Of a DNA stretch of 64,000 nucleotides, positions 40,740-52,989 are shown one piece after another. The notes beneath the pieces are model-generated. The model was not told where the DNA came from and made no database searches. It saw nothing but the letters and a program-made list of their open reading frames with translations. Each line of letters starts with the position of its first letter. The first letter of the stretch is position 1. The position numbers and the translations under genes are program-made. Source of the stretch: Amia ocellicauda (taxonomy: Eukaryota > Chordata > Actinopteri > Amiiformes > Amiidae); the NCBI RefSeq assembly GCF_036373705.1, contig NC_089851.1, positions 55,854,940 to 55,918,939 on the forward strand, in the 5' to 3' direction.

Positions 40740-43128
40740 TCAATGACTCTCGATATCTAACTCTCTTGCTTGCTATCGCTCCCCCAATGGTCAGTAGCAT
40801 AGTAGCATAACAACAGATCACGGACCACTGTCAATCAGATGCTTGCCTTGCCGTCCATCCATCCATCTATCTATCTATCTATCTATGACTCTTGATATCT
40901 AACTCTCTTGCTTGCTATCGCTCCCCCAATGGTCAGTAGCATTGTAGCATAACAGCAGATCACGGACCACTGTCAATCAGATGCTTGCCTTGCCGTCCAT
41001 CCATCCATCCATCTATCTATCTATGACTCTTGATATCTAACTCTCTTGCTTGCTATCGCTCCCCCAATGGTCAGTAGCATAGTAGCATAACAGCAGATTA
41101 CGGACCACTGTCAATCAGATGCTTGCCTTGCCGTCCATCCATCCATCTATCTATCTATCTATCTATGACTCTTGATATCTAACTCTCTTGCTTGCTATCG
41201 CTCCCCCAATGGTCATTAGCATTGTAGCATAACAGCAGATCACGGACCACTGTCAATCAGATGCTTGCCTTGCCGTCCATCCATCCATCCATCTATCTAT
41301 CTATGACTCTTGATATCTAACTCTCTTGCTTGCTATCGCTCCCCCAATGGTCAGTAGCATAGTAGCATAACAGCAGATTACGGACCACTGTCAATCAGAT
41401 GCTTGCCTTGCCGTCCATCCATCCATCTATCTATCTATCTGTCTATGACTCTTGATATCTAACTCTCTTGCTTGCTATCGCTCCCCCAATGGTCAGTAGC
41501 ATAGTAGCATAACAGCAGATTACGGACCACTGTCAATCAGATGCTTGCCTTGCCGTCCATCCATCCATCTATCTATCTATCTATCTATAAATGACTCTCG
41601 ATATCTAACTCTCTTGCTTGCTATCGCTCCCCCAATGGTCAGTAGCATAGTAGCATAACAGCAGATCACGGACCACTGTCAATCAGATGCTTGCCTTGCC
41701 GTCCATCCATCCATCTATCTATCTATCTATCTATGACTCTCGATATCTAACTCTCTTGCTTGCTATCGCTCCCCCAATGGTCAGTAGCATAGTAGCATAA
41801 CTGCAGATCACGGACCACTGTCAATCAGATGCTTGCCTTGCCGTCCATTCATCCATCTATCTATCTATCTATCTATCTATGACTCTTGATATCTAACTCT
41901 CTTGCTTGCTATCGCTCCCCCAATGGTCAGTAGCATTGTAGCATAACAGCAGATCACGGACCACTGTCAATCAGATGCTTGCCTTGCCGTCCATCCATCC
42001 ATCTATCTATCTATCTATCTATGACTCTCGATATCTAACTCTCTTGCTTGCTATCGCTCCCCCAATGGTCAGTAGCATAGTAGCATAACAGCAGATCACG
42101 GACCACTGTCAATCAGATGCTTGCCTTGCCATCCATCCATCCATCTATCTATCTATCTATCAATGACTCTCGATATCTAACTCTCTTGCTTGCTATCGCT
42201 CCCCCAATGGTCAGTAGCATAGTAGCATAACAGCAGATCACGGACCACTGTCAATCAGATGCTTGCCTTGCCGTCCATCCATCCATCTATCTATCTATCT
42301 ATCTATGACTCTCGATATCTAACTCTCTTGCTTGCTATCGCTCCCCCAATGGTCAGTAGCATAGTAGCATAACAGCAGATCACGGACCACTGTCAATCAG
42401 ATGCTTGCCTTGCCGTCCATCCATCTATCTATCTATCTATCTATCTATGACTCTCGATATCTAACTCTCTTGCTTGCTATCGCTCCCCCAATGGTCAATA
42501 GCATTGTAGCATAACAGCTGATCACGGACCACTGTCAATCAGATGCTTGCCTTGCCGTCCATCCATCCATCCATCTATCTATGACTCTCGATATCTAACT
42601 CTCTTGCTTGCTATCGCTCCCCCAATGGTCAGTAGCATAGTACCATAACAGCAGATCACGGACCACTGTCAATCAGATGCTTGCCTTGCCGTCCATCCAT
42701 CCATCTATCTATCTATCTATCTATCTATCTATGACTCTCGATATCTAACTCTCTTGCTTGCTATCGCTCCCCCAATGGTCAGTAGCATAGTAGCATAACA
42801 GCAGATCACGGACCACTGTCAATCAGATGCTTGCCTTGCCGTCCATCCATCCATCTATCTATCTATCTATCTATGACTCTTGATATCTAACTCTCTTGCT
42901 TGCTATCGCTCCCCCAATGGTCAGTAGCATTGTAGCATAACAGCTGATCACGGACCACTGTCAATCAGATGCTTGCCTTGCCGTCCATCCATCCATCCAT
43001 CTATCTATCTATGACTCTTGATATCTAACTCTCTTGCTTGCTATCGCTCCCCCAATGGTCAGTAGCATAGTAGCATAACAGCAGATCAAGAACCACTGTC
43101 AATCAGATGCTTGCCTTGCCGTCCATCC

Positions 43129-43186
<58 letters not shown>

Positions 43187-45400
43187 CTATCTATGACTCT
43201 CGATGTCTAACTCTCTTGCTTGCTATCGCTCCCCCAATGGTCAGTAGCATAGTAGCATAACAACAGATCACGGACCACTGTCAATCAGATGCTTGCCTTG
43301 CCGTCCATCCATCCATCTATCTATCTATCTATCTATGACTCTTGATATCTAACTCTCTTGCTTGCTATCGCTCCCCCAATGGTCAGTAGCATTGTAGCAT
43401 AACAGCAGATCACGGACCACTGTCAATCAGATGCTTGCCTTGCCGTCCATCCATCCATCCATCTATCTATCTATGACTCTTGATATCTAACTCTCTTGCT
43501 TGCTATCGCTCCCCCAATGGTCAGTAGCATAGTAGCATAACAGCAGATTACGGACCACTGTCAATCAGATGCTTGCCTTGCCGTCCATCCATCCATCTAT
43601 CTATCTATCTATCTATGACTCTTGATATCTAACTCTCTTGCTTGCTATCGCTCCCCCAATGGTCATTAGCATTGTAGCATAACAGCAGATCACGGACCAC
43701 TGTCAATCAGATGCTTGCCTTGCCGTCCATCCATCCATCCATCTATCTATCTATGACTCTTGATATCTAACTCTCTTGCTTGCTATCGCTCCCCCAATGG
43801 TCAGTAGCATAGTAGCATAACAGCAGATTACGGACCACTGTCAATCAGATGCTTGCCTTGCCGTCCATCCATCCATCTATCTATCTATCTGTCTATGACT
43901 CTTGATATCTAACTCTCTTGCTTGCTATCGCTCCCCCGATGGTCATTAGCATTGTAGCATAACAGCAGATCACGGACCACTGTCAATCAGATGCTTGCCT
44001 TGCCGTCCATCCATCCATCCATCTATCTATCTATGACTCTTGATATCTAACTCTCTTGCTTGCTATCGCTCCCCCAATGGTCAGTAGCATAGTAGCATAA
44101 CAGCAGATTACGGACCACTGTCAATCAGATGCTTGCCTTGCCGTCCATCCATCCATCTATCTATCTATCTATCTATCAATGACTCTCGATATCTAACTCT
44201 CTTGCTTGCTATCGCTCCCCCAATGGTCAGTAGCATAGTAGCATAACAGCAGATCACGGACCACTGTCAATCAGATGCTTGCCTTGCCGTCCATCCATCC
44301 ATCTATCTATCTATCTATCTATGACTCTCGATATCTAACTCTCTTGCTTGCTATCGCTCCCCCAATGGTCAGTAGCATAGTAGCATAACTGCAGATCACG
44401 GACCACTGTCAATCAGATGCTTGCCTTGCCGTCCATTCATCCATCTATCTATCTATCTATCTATCTATGACTCTTGATATCTAACTCTCTTGCTTGCTAT
44501 CGCTCCCCCAATGGTCAGTAGCATTGTAGCATAACAGCAGATCACGGACCACTGTCAATCAGATGCTTGCCTTGCCGTCCATCCATCCATCTATCTATCT
44601 ATCTATCTATGACTCTCGATATCTAACTCTCTTGCTTGCTATCGCTCCCCCAATGGTCAGTAGCATAGTAGCATAACAGCAGATCACGGACCACTGTCAA
44701 TCAGATGCTTGCCTTGCCATCCATCCATCCATCTATCTATCTATCTATCAATGACTCTCGATATCTAACTCTCTTGCTTGCTATCGCTCCCCCAATGGTC
44801 AGTAGCATAGTAGCATAACAGCAGATCACGGACCACTGTCAATCAGATGCTTGCCTTGCCGTCCATCCATCCATCTATCTATCTATCTATCTATGACTCT
44901 CGATATCTAACTCTCTTGCTTGCTATCGCTCCCCCAATGGTCAGTAGCATAGTAGCATAACAGCAGATCACGGACCACTGTCAATCAGATGCTTGCCTTG
45001 CCGTCCATCCATCTATCTATCTATCTATCTATCTATGACTCTCGATATCTAACTCTCTTGCTTGCTATCGCTCCCCCAATGGTCAATAGCATTGTAGCAT
45101 AACAGCTGATCACGGACCACTGTCAATCAGATGCTTGCCTTGCCGTCCATCCATCCATCCATCTATCTATGACTCTCGATATCTAACTCTCTTGCTTGCT
45201 ATCGCTCCCCCAATGGTCAGTAGCATAGTACCATAACAGCAGATCACGGACCACTGTCAATCAGATGCTTGCCTTGCCGTCCATCCATCCATCTATCTAT
45301 CTATCTATCTATCTATCTATGACTCTCGATATCTAACTCTCTTGCTTGCTATCGCTCCCCCAATGGTCAGTAGCATAGTAGCATAACAGCAGATCAAGAA
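40740..45400. repeat. Higher-order repeat, period about 2.59 kb
   Basis: The rare variant CCGTCCATTC is at 41,841 and 44,429, and TACCATAACA is at 42,641 and 45,229: both are 2,588 bp apart. Confidence 0.85.
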
Positions 45401-45708
45401 CCACTGTCAATCAGATGCTTGCCTTGCCGTCCATCCATCCATCTATCTATCTATCTATCTATGACTCTTGATATCTAACTCTCTTGCTTGCTATCGCTCC
45501 CCCAATGGTCAGTAGCATAACAGCAGATCACGGACCACTGTCAATCAGATGCTTGCCTTGCCGTCCATCCATCCATCCATCTATCTATCTATGACTCTTG
45601 ATATCTAACTCTCTTGCTTGCTATCGCTCCCCCAATGGTCAGTAGCATAGTAGCATAACAGCAGATCAAGAACCACTGTCAATCAGATGCTTGCCTTGCC
45701 GTCCATCC

Positions 45709-45758
<50 letters not shown>

Positions 45759-48700
45759 GACTCTCGATGTCTAACTCTCTTGCTTGCTATCGCTCCCCCA
45801 ATGGTCAGTAGCATAGTAGCATAACAGCAGATCACGGACCACTGTCAATCAGATGCTTGCCTTGCCGTCCATCAATCCATCCATCTATCTATCTATCTAT
45901 CAATGACTCTCAATATCTAACTCTCTTGCTTGCTATCGCTCCCCCAATGGTCAGTAGCATAGTAGAATAACAGCAGATCACGGACCACTGTCAATCAGAT
46001 GCTTGCCTTGCCGTCCATCCATCCATCCATCTATCTATCTATCTATCAATGACTCTCGATATCTAACTCTCTTGCTTGCTATCGCTCCCCCAATGGTCAG
46101 TAGCATAGTAGCATAACAGCAGATCACGGACCACTGTCAATCAGATGCTTGCCTTGCCGTCCATCCATCCATCTATCTATCTATCTATCTATGACTCTCG
46201 ATATCTAACTCTTTTGCTTGCTATCGCTCCCCCAATGGTCAGTAGCATAACAGCAGATCACGGACCACTGTCAATCAGATGCTTGCCTTGCCGTCCATCC
46301 ATCTATCTATCTATCTATCTAGGATTCTCGATATCTAACTCTCTTGCTTGCTATCGCTCCCCCAATGGTCAGTAGCATTGTAGCATAACAGCTGATCACG
46401 GACCACTGTCAATCAGATGCTTGCCTTGCCGTCCATCCATCCATCCATCTATCTATGACTCTCGATATCTAACTCTCTTGCTTGCTATCGCTCCCCCAAT
46501 GGTCAGTAGCATAGTAGCATAACAGCAGATCACGGACCACTGTCAATCAGATGTTTGCCTTGCCGTCCATCCATCCATCTATCTATCTATCTATCTATCT
46601 ATCTATGACTCTCGATATCTAACTCTCTTGCTTGCTATCGCTCCCCCAATGGTCAGTAGCATAGTAGCATAACAGCAGATCAAGAACCACTGTCAATCAG
46701 ATGCTTGCCTTGCCGTCCATCCATCCATCTATCTATCTATCTATCTATGACTCTTGATATCTAACTCTCTTGCTTGCTATCGCTCCCCCAATGGTCAGTA
46801 GCATAACAGCAGATCACGGACCACTGTCAATCAGATGCTTGCCTTGCCGTCCATCCATGCATCCATCTATCTATCTATGACTCTTGATATCTAACTCTCT
46901 TGCTTGCTATCGCTCCCCCAATGGTCAGTAGCATAGTAGCATAACAGCAGATCACGGACCACTGTCAATCAGATGCTTGCCTTGCCGTCCATCCATCCAT
47001 CTATCTATCTATCTATCTATGACTCTCGATATCTAACTCTCTTGCTTGCTATCGCTCCCCCAATGGTCAGTAGCATAGTAGCATAACAGCAGATCAAGAA
47101 CCACTGTCAATCAGATGCTTGCCTTGCCGTCCATCCATCCATCTATCTATCTATATATCTATGACTCTCGATATCTAACTCTCTTGCTTGCTATCGCTCC
47201 CCCAATGGTCAATAGCATTGTAGCATAACAGCAGATCACGGAACACTGTCAATCAGATGCTTGCCTTGCCGTCCATCCATCCATCCATCTATCTATGACT
47301 CTCGATATCTAACTTTCTTGCTTGCTATCGCTCCCCCAATGGTCAGTAGCATAGTTGCATAACAGCAGATCACAGACCACTGTCAATCAGATGCTTGCCT
47401 TGCCGTCCATCCATCCATCCATCCATCTATCTATCTATGTATCTATGTCTCTCGATATCTAACTCTCTTGCTTGATATCGCTCCCCCAATGGTCAGTAGC
47501 ATAGTAGCATAACAGCAGATCACGGACCACTGTCAATCAGATGCTTGCCTTGCCGTCCATCCATCTATCTATCTATCTATCTATGACTCTTGATATCTAA
47601 CTCTCTTGCTTGCTATCGCTCCCCCAATGGTCAGTAGCATAGTAGCATAACAGCAGATCACGTACCACTGTCAATCAGATGCTTGCCTTGCCGTCCATCC
47701 ATCCATCTATCTATCTATGTATCTATGACTCTCGATATCTAACTCTCTTGCTTGCTATCGCTCCCCCAATGGTCAGTAGCATAACAGCAGATCACGGACC
47801 ACTGTCAATCAGATGCTTGTCTTGCCGTCCATCCATCCATCCATCTATCTATCTATGACTCTTGATATCTAACTCTCTTGCTTGCTATCGCTCCCCAATG
47901 GTCAGTAGCATAGTAGCATAAAAGCAGATCACGGACCACTGTCAATCAGATGTTTGCCTTGCCGTCCATCCATCCATCTATCTATCTATCTATCTATCCA
48001 TCTATCTATCTATCTATCTATGACTCTTGATATCTAACTCTCTTGCTTGCTATCGCTCCCCCAATGGTCAGTAGCATAGTACCATAACAAAAGATCACGG
48101 ACCACTGTCAATCAGATGCTTGCCTTGCCGTCCATCCATCCATCTATCTATCTATGACTCTTGATATCTAACTCTCTTGCTTGCTATCTCTCCCCCAATG
48201 CTCAGTAGCATTGTAGCATAACAGCTGATCACGGACCACTGTCAATCAGATGCTTGCCTTGCCGTCCATCCATCCATCTATCTATCTATCTATCTATGAC
48301 TCTCGATATCTATCTCTCTTGCTTGCTATCGCTCCCCCAATGGTCAGTAGCATAGTAGCATAACAGCAGATCACGGACCACTGTCAATCAGATGCTTGCC
48401 TTGTCGTCCATCCACCCATCTATCTATCTATCTATCTATCAAAGACTCTCGATATCTAACTCTCTTGCTTGCTATCGCTCCCCCAATGGTCAGTAGCATA
48501 GTAGCATAACAGCAGATCACGGACCACTGTCAATCAGATGCTTGCCTTGCCGTCCATCCATCCATCCATCTATCTATCTATGACTCTTGATATCTAACTC
48601 TCTTGCTTGCTATCGCTCCCCCAATGGTCAGTAGCATTGTAGCATAACAGCAGATCACGGACCACTGTCAATCAGATGCTTGCCTTGCCGTCCATCCATC

Positions 48701-49127
48701 CATCTATCTATCTATCTATCTATGTCTCTCGATATCTCACTCTCTTGCTTGTTATCGCTCCCCCAATGGTCAGTAGCAGAGTAGCATAACAGCAGATCAC
48801 GGACCACTGTCAATCAGATGCTTGCCTTGCCGTCCATCCATCCATCCATCTATCTATCTATCTATCAATGACTCTCGATATCTAACTCTCTTGCTTGCTA
48901 TCGCTCCCCCAATGGTCAGTAGCATTGTAGCATAACAGCAGATCACGGACCACTGTCAATCAGATGCTTGCCTTGCCGTCCATCCATCTATCTATCTATC
49001 TATCTATGACTCTTGATATCTAACTCTCTTGCTTGCTATCGCTCCCCCAATGGTCAGTAGCATAGTAGCATAACAGCAGATCACGGAACACTGTCAATCA
49101 GATGCTTGCCTTGCCGTCCATCCATCC

Positions 49128-49169
<42 letters not shown>

Positions 49170-49310
49170 GACTCTCGATATCTAACTCTCTTGCTTGCTA
49201 TCGCTCCCCCAATGGTCACGTATGTTGCATTCAATGACAAAGAAAATCATGTGCTGGAAATGATTTTTGGCAACTGTGAAGGAACTGCACGACTGCAGCG
49301 ACCACAACAC

Positions 49311-49384
49311 CTCTCTGTGGCGCAATCAGTCAGCGCATTTGGCTGTTAAGCGAAAGGATGTTGGTTCGAATCCACCAAGGGACA
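49311..49384 (+). tRNA. tRNA-Asn(GTT)-like gene, probably decayed
   Basis: 74 nt: CTCTCTGTGGCGCAATCAGT at the 5' end, anticodon loop CTGTTAA (GTT), B box GGTTCGAATCC, and TTTT 10 bp after the 3' end. Pairing faults: C-C at the first acceptor pair, G-G in the anticodon stem (position 31-39) and T-C in the T stem. The A and B boxes look usable, but the folds suggest a pseudogene. Confidence 0.8.
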
Positions 49385-49548
49385 GCCCACTTTTCCCCCC
49401 GCCCCTTGTTATTGTTTCTACTTCTGGCGGTCAGCTTGCCAGACTGCGGCTACAGTAACCTAAAGCTGCTTGCTGCGGACGGCCATCTTGCAAAAATGTA
49501 TTGAGCGTTTAGAAACTTCCTTTCCATTGCCTAGGCCAACATAAACCA

Positions 49549-49622
49549 AGGCACTGCTGGGAGTCGAACCCAGGGTTTCCTGTTTACAAGACAGGCGCTT
49601 TGACCAACTAAGCCACGGTGCC
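49549..49622 (-). tRNA. tRNA-Thr(TGT)
   Basis: 74 nt on the minus strand: GGCACCGTGGCTTAGTTGG, anticodon loop CTTGTAA (TGT), B box GGTTCGACTCC, 3' CAGTGCC. Acceptor stem has one C-A mismatch; other stems pair. No strong TTTT terminator is seen close to the 3' end. Confidence 0.92.
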
Positions 49623-49664
49623 AGGACTCTCCCATTCCCCAGTGCCTACACTCAGGCGTAAGGC

Positions 49665-49736
49665 ACAAAACAAAACAAAACAAAACAAAACAAAACAAAA
49701 CAAAACAAAACAAAACAAAACAAAACAAAACAAAAC

Positions 49737-49765
<29 letters not shown>
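49665..49765. repeat. (CAAAA)n microsatellite, about 20 units
   Basis: Uninterrupted pentanucleotide tract on the plus strand just upstream of the tRNA-Thr(TGT) gene. Read in reverse it gives long frames of FCFVL type that are not genes. Confidence 0.97.
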
Positions 49766-49768
<3 letters not shown>

Positions 49769-50062
49769 GGATGCAGGCTGCAACAAAGGAAGCACACAGA
49801 GGTGAAAACGTAAGGTTGACGGGAGCAACAAGCTCCCTGTTGCGACTGTCCAGGGGCAGCAATGGGAATTGGACGTTGGCCGTTAGGTGCGCGTAGCGCG
49901 TGTCCTTTGGGTTCTGGTTCTTCTTTACAAACCGGCGTCTGTCCAGTTGGCTTTCCAGTTCAATACGTCCTCTGATGGCTTTACGATAAGCCTATCTTGC
50001 TAAAGCTGATGGTCGACAAAGCGGAAGCACAAGCTTCGCAAGGAGCACAGAAAGCCCGCCTA

Positions 50063-50136
50063 AGGCTCCACTGGGATTTGAACCCAGGACTTCCTGTTTA
50101 CTAGACAGGCGCTTTAACCAACTAAGCCTCGGCGCC
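50063..50136 (-). tRNA. tRNA-Thr(AGT)
   Basis: 74 nt on the minus strand: GGCGCCGAGGCTTAGTTGG, anticodon loop CTAGTAA (AGT), B box GGTTCAAATCC, 3' TGGAGCC. One G-A acceptor mismatch (pair 4-69). It is closely similar to the Thr(TGT) gene 440 bp away in the same orientation, so the two probably arose by local duplication and anticodon change. Confidence 0.92.
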
Positions 50137-50158
50137 AAATCTGCCGCTGCTGCTGCTG

Positions 50159-52943
50159 ATAGTAGCATAACAGCAGATCACGGACCGCTGTCAATCAGGT
50201 GCTTGCCTTGCCATCCATCCATCCATCCATCCATCCATCCATCTATCTATCTATCTATCTATCTATGACTCTCGATATCTAACTCTCTTGCTTGCTATCG
50301 CTCCCCCAATGGTCAGTAGCATAGTAGCATAACAGCAGATCACGGACCACTGTCAATCAGATGCTTGCCTTGCCGTCCATCCATCCATCCATCTATCTAT
50401 CTATCTATCAATGACTCTCGATATCTAACTCTCTTGCTTGCTATCGCTCCCCCAATGGTCAGTAGCATTGTAGCATAACAGCAGATCACGGACCACTGTC
50501 AATCAGATGCTTGCCTTGCCATCCATCCATCCATCTATCTATCTATTTATCTATGACTCTCGATATCCTCTCTTGCTTGCTATCGCTCCCCCAATGGTCA
50601 GTAGCATAGTAGCATAACAGCAGATCACGGACCACTGTCAATCAGATGCTTGCCTTGCCGTCCATCCATCTATCTATCTATCTATCTATGACTCTTGATA
50701 TCTAACTCTCTTGCTTGCTATCGCTCCTCCAATGGTCAGTAGCATAGTAGCATAACAGCAGATCACGGACCACTGTCAATCAGATGCTTGCCTTGCCATC
50801 CATCCATCCATCTATCTATCTATCTATCAATGACTCTCGATATCTAACTCTCTTGCTTGCTATCGCTCCCCCAATGGTCAGTAGCATAGTAGCATAACAG
50901 CAGATCACGGACCGCTGTCAATCAGGTGCTTGCCTTGCCATCCATCTATCTATCTATTTATCTATCTATCTATGACTCTCGATATCTAACTCTCTTGCTT
51001 GCTATCGCTCCCCCAATGGTCAGTAGCATAGTAGCATAACAGCAGATCACGGACCACTGTCAATCTGATGCTTGCCTTGCCGTCCATCCATCCATCCATC
51101 TATCTATCTATCTATCAATGACTCTCGATATCTAACTCTCTTGCTTGCTATCGCTCCCCCAATGGTCAGTAGCATAGTAGCATAACAGCAGATCACGGAC
51201 CACTGTCAATCAGATGCTTGCCTTGCCGTCCATCCATCCATCCATCTATCTATCTATCTATCTATGACTCTTGATATCTAACTCTCTTGCTTGCTATCGC
51301 TCCCCCAATGGTCAGTAGCATAGTAGCATAACAGCAGATCACGGACCACTGTCAATCAGATGCTTGCCTTGCCGTCCATCCATCCATCCATCTATCTATC
51401 TATGACTCTTGATATCTAACTCTCTTGCTTGTTATCGCTCCCCCAATGGTAAGTAGCATAGTAGCATAACAGCAGATCACGGACCACTGTCAATCAGATG
51501 CTTGCCTTGCCGTCCATCCATCCATCTATCTATCTATCTATCTATGACTCTCGATATCCTCTCTTGCTTGCTATCGCTCCCCCAATGGTCAGTAGCATAG
51601 TAGCATAACAGCAGATCACGGACCACTGTCAATCAGATGCTTGCCTTGCCGTCCATCCATCCATCTATCTATCTATCTATCTATGACTCTTGATATCTAA
51701 CTCTCTTGCTTGCTATCGCTCCCCCAATGGTCAGTAGCATTGTAGCATAACAGCAGATCACGGACCACTGTCAATAAGATGCTTGCCTTGCTGTCCATCC
51801 ATCCATCTATCTATCTATCTATCTATGACTCTCGATATCTAACTCTCTTGCTTGCTATCGCTCCCCCAATGGTCAGTAGCATAGTAGCATAACAGCAGAT
51901 CACGGACCACTGTCAATCAGATGCTTGCCTTGCCGTCCATCCATCTATCTATCTATCTATCTATGACTCTTGATATCTAACTCTCTTGCTTGCTATCGCT
52001 TCCCCAATGACAGTAGCATAGTAGCATAACAGCAGATCACGGACCACTGTCAATCAGATGCTTGCCTTGCCGTCCATCCATCCATCTATCTATCTATCTA
52101 TCTATCTATGACTCTTGATATCTAACTCTCTTGCTTGCTATCGCTCCCCCAATGGTCAGTAGCATAGTAGCATAACAGCAGATCACGGACCACTGTCAAT
52201 CAGATGCTTGCCTTGCCGTCCATCCATCCATCCATCTATCTATCTATCTATCTATGACTCTTGATATCTAACTCTCTTGCTTGCTATCGCTCCCCCAATG
52301 GTCAGTAGCATAGTAGCATAACAGCAGATCACGGACCACTGTCAATCAGATGCTTGCCTTGCCGTCCATCTATCCATCCATCTATCTATCTATGACTCTT
52401 GATAACTAACTCTCTTGCTTGTTATCGCTCCCCCAATGGTCAGTAGCATTGTAGCATAACAGCAGATCACGGACCACTGTCAATCAGATGCTTGCCTTGC
52501 CGTCCATCCATCAATCTATCTATCTATCTATCTATGACTCTCGATATCTAACTCTCTTGCTTGCTATCGCTCCCCCAATGGTCAGTAGCATAGTAGCATA
52601 ACAGCAGATCACGGACCACTGTCAATCAGATGCTTGCCTTGCCGTCCATCCATCCATCTATCTATCTATCAATCTATGACTCTTGATATCTAACTCTCTT
52701 GATTGCTATCGCTCCCCCAATGGTCAGTAGCATTGTAGCATAACAGCAGATCACGGACCACTGTCAATCAGATGCTTGCCTTGCCGTCCATCCATCCATC
52801 TATCTATCTATCTATCTATGACTCTCGATATCTAACTCTCTTACTTGCTTTCGCTCACCCAATGGTCAGTAGCATAGTAGCATAACAGCAGATCACGGAC
52901 CACTGTCAATCAGGTGCTTGCCTTGCCATCCATCCATCCATCC

Positions 52944-52989
<46 letters not shown>

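Larger units (their letters stand above)
33573..49218. repeat. Satellite array, block 1 (monomer about 135-170 bp)
   Basis: More than 100 monomers head to tail. Each has GATCACGGACCACTGTCAAT, CAGATGCTTGCCTTGCCGTC, a (CCAT)n(CTAT)n tract, GACTCTYGATATCTAACTC, TCTTGCTTGCTATCGCTCCC, and CAATGGTCAGTAGCATAGTA GCATAACAGCA (continuous, here split). Length changes come mainly from the tetranucleotide tract (first periods 138 and 134 bp) and from a shorter variant lacking one AGTAGCAT copy. Diagnostic variants (GATCAAGAACC, GCTTTCGCTCACCC, ATATATCTATG) recur in fixed order, showing higher-order units. Open frames inside it are by-products of the CTAT repeats. I see no gene. Confidence 0.97.
49219..50158. 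other. tRNA island inside the satellite
   Basis: Non-satellite DNA with three tRNA-like genes and a (CAAAA)n tract. The left border follows CCCCCAATGGTCA, and the right border resumes at ATAGTAGCATAACAG, the next part of the same monomer with about five bases lost. Before the right border is a (GCT)n stretch. Confidence 0.92.

Noticed and set aside
49531-49896. Long frames of FCFVLFC type and NKTKQ type
   Set aside because: They are the six-frame readings of the (CAAAA)n tract and overlap a tRNA gene.
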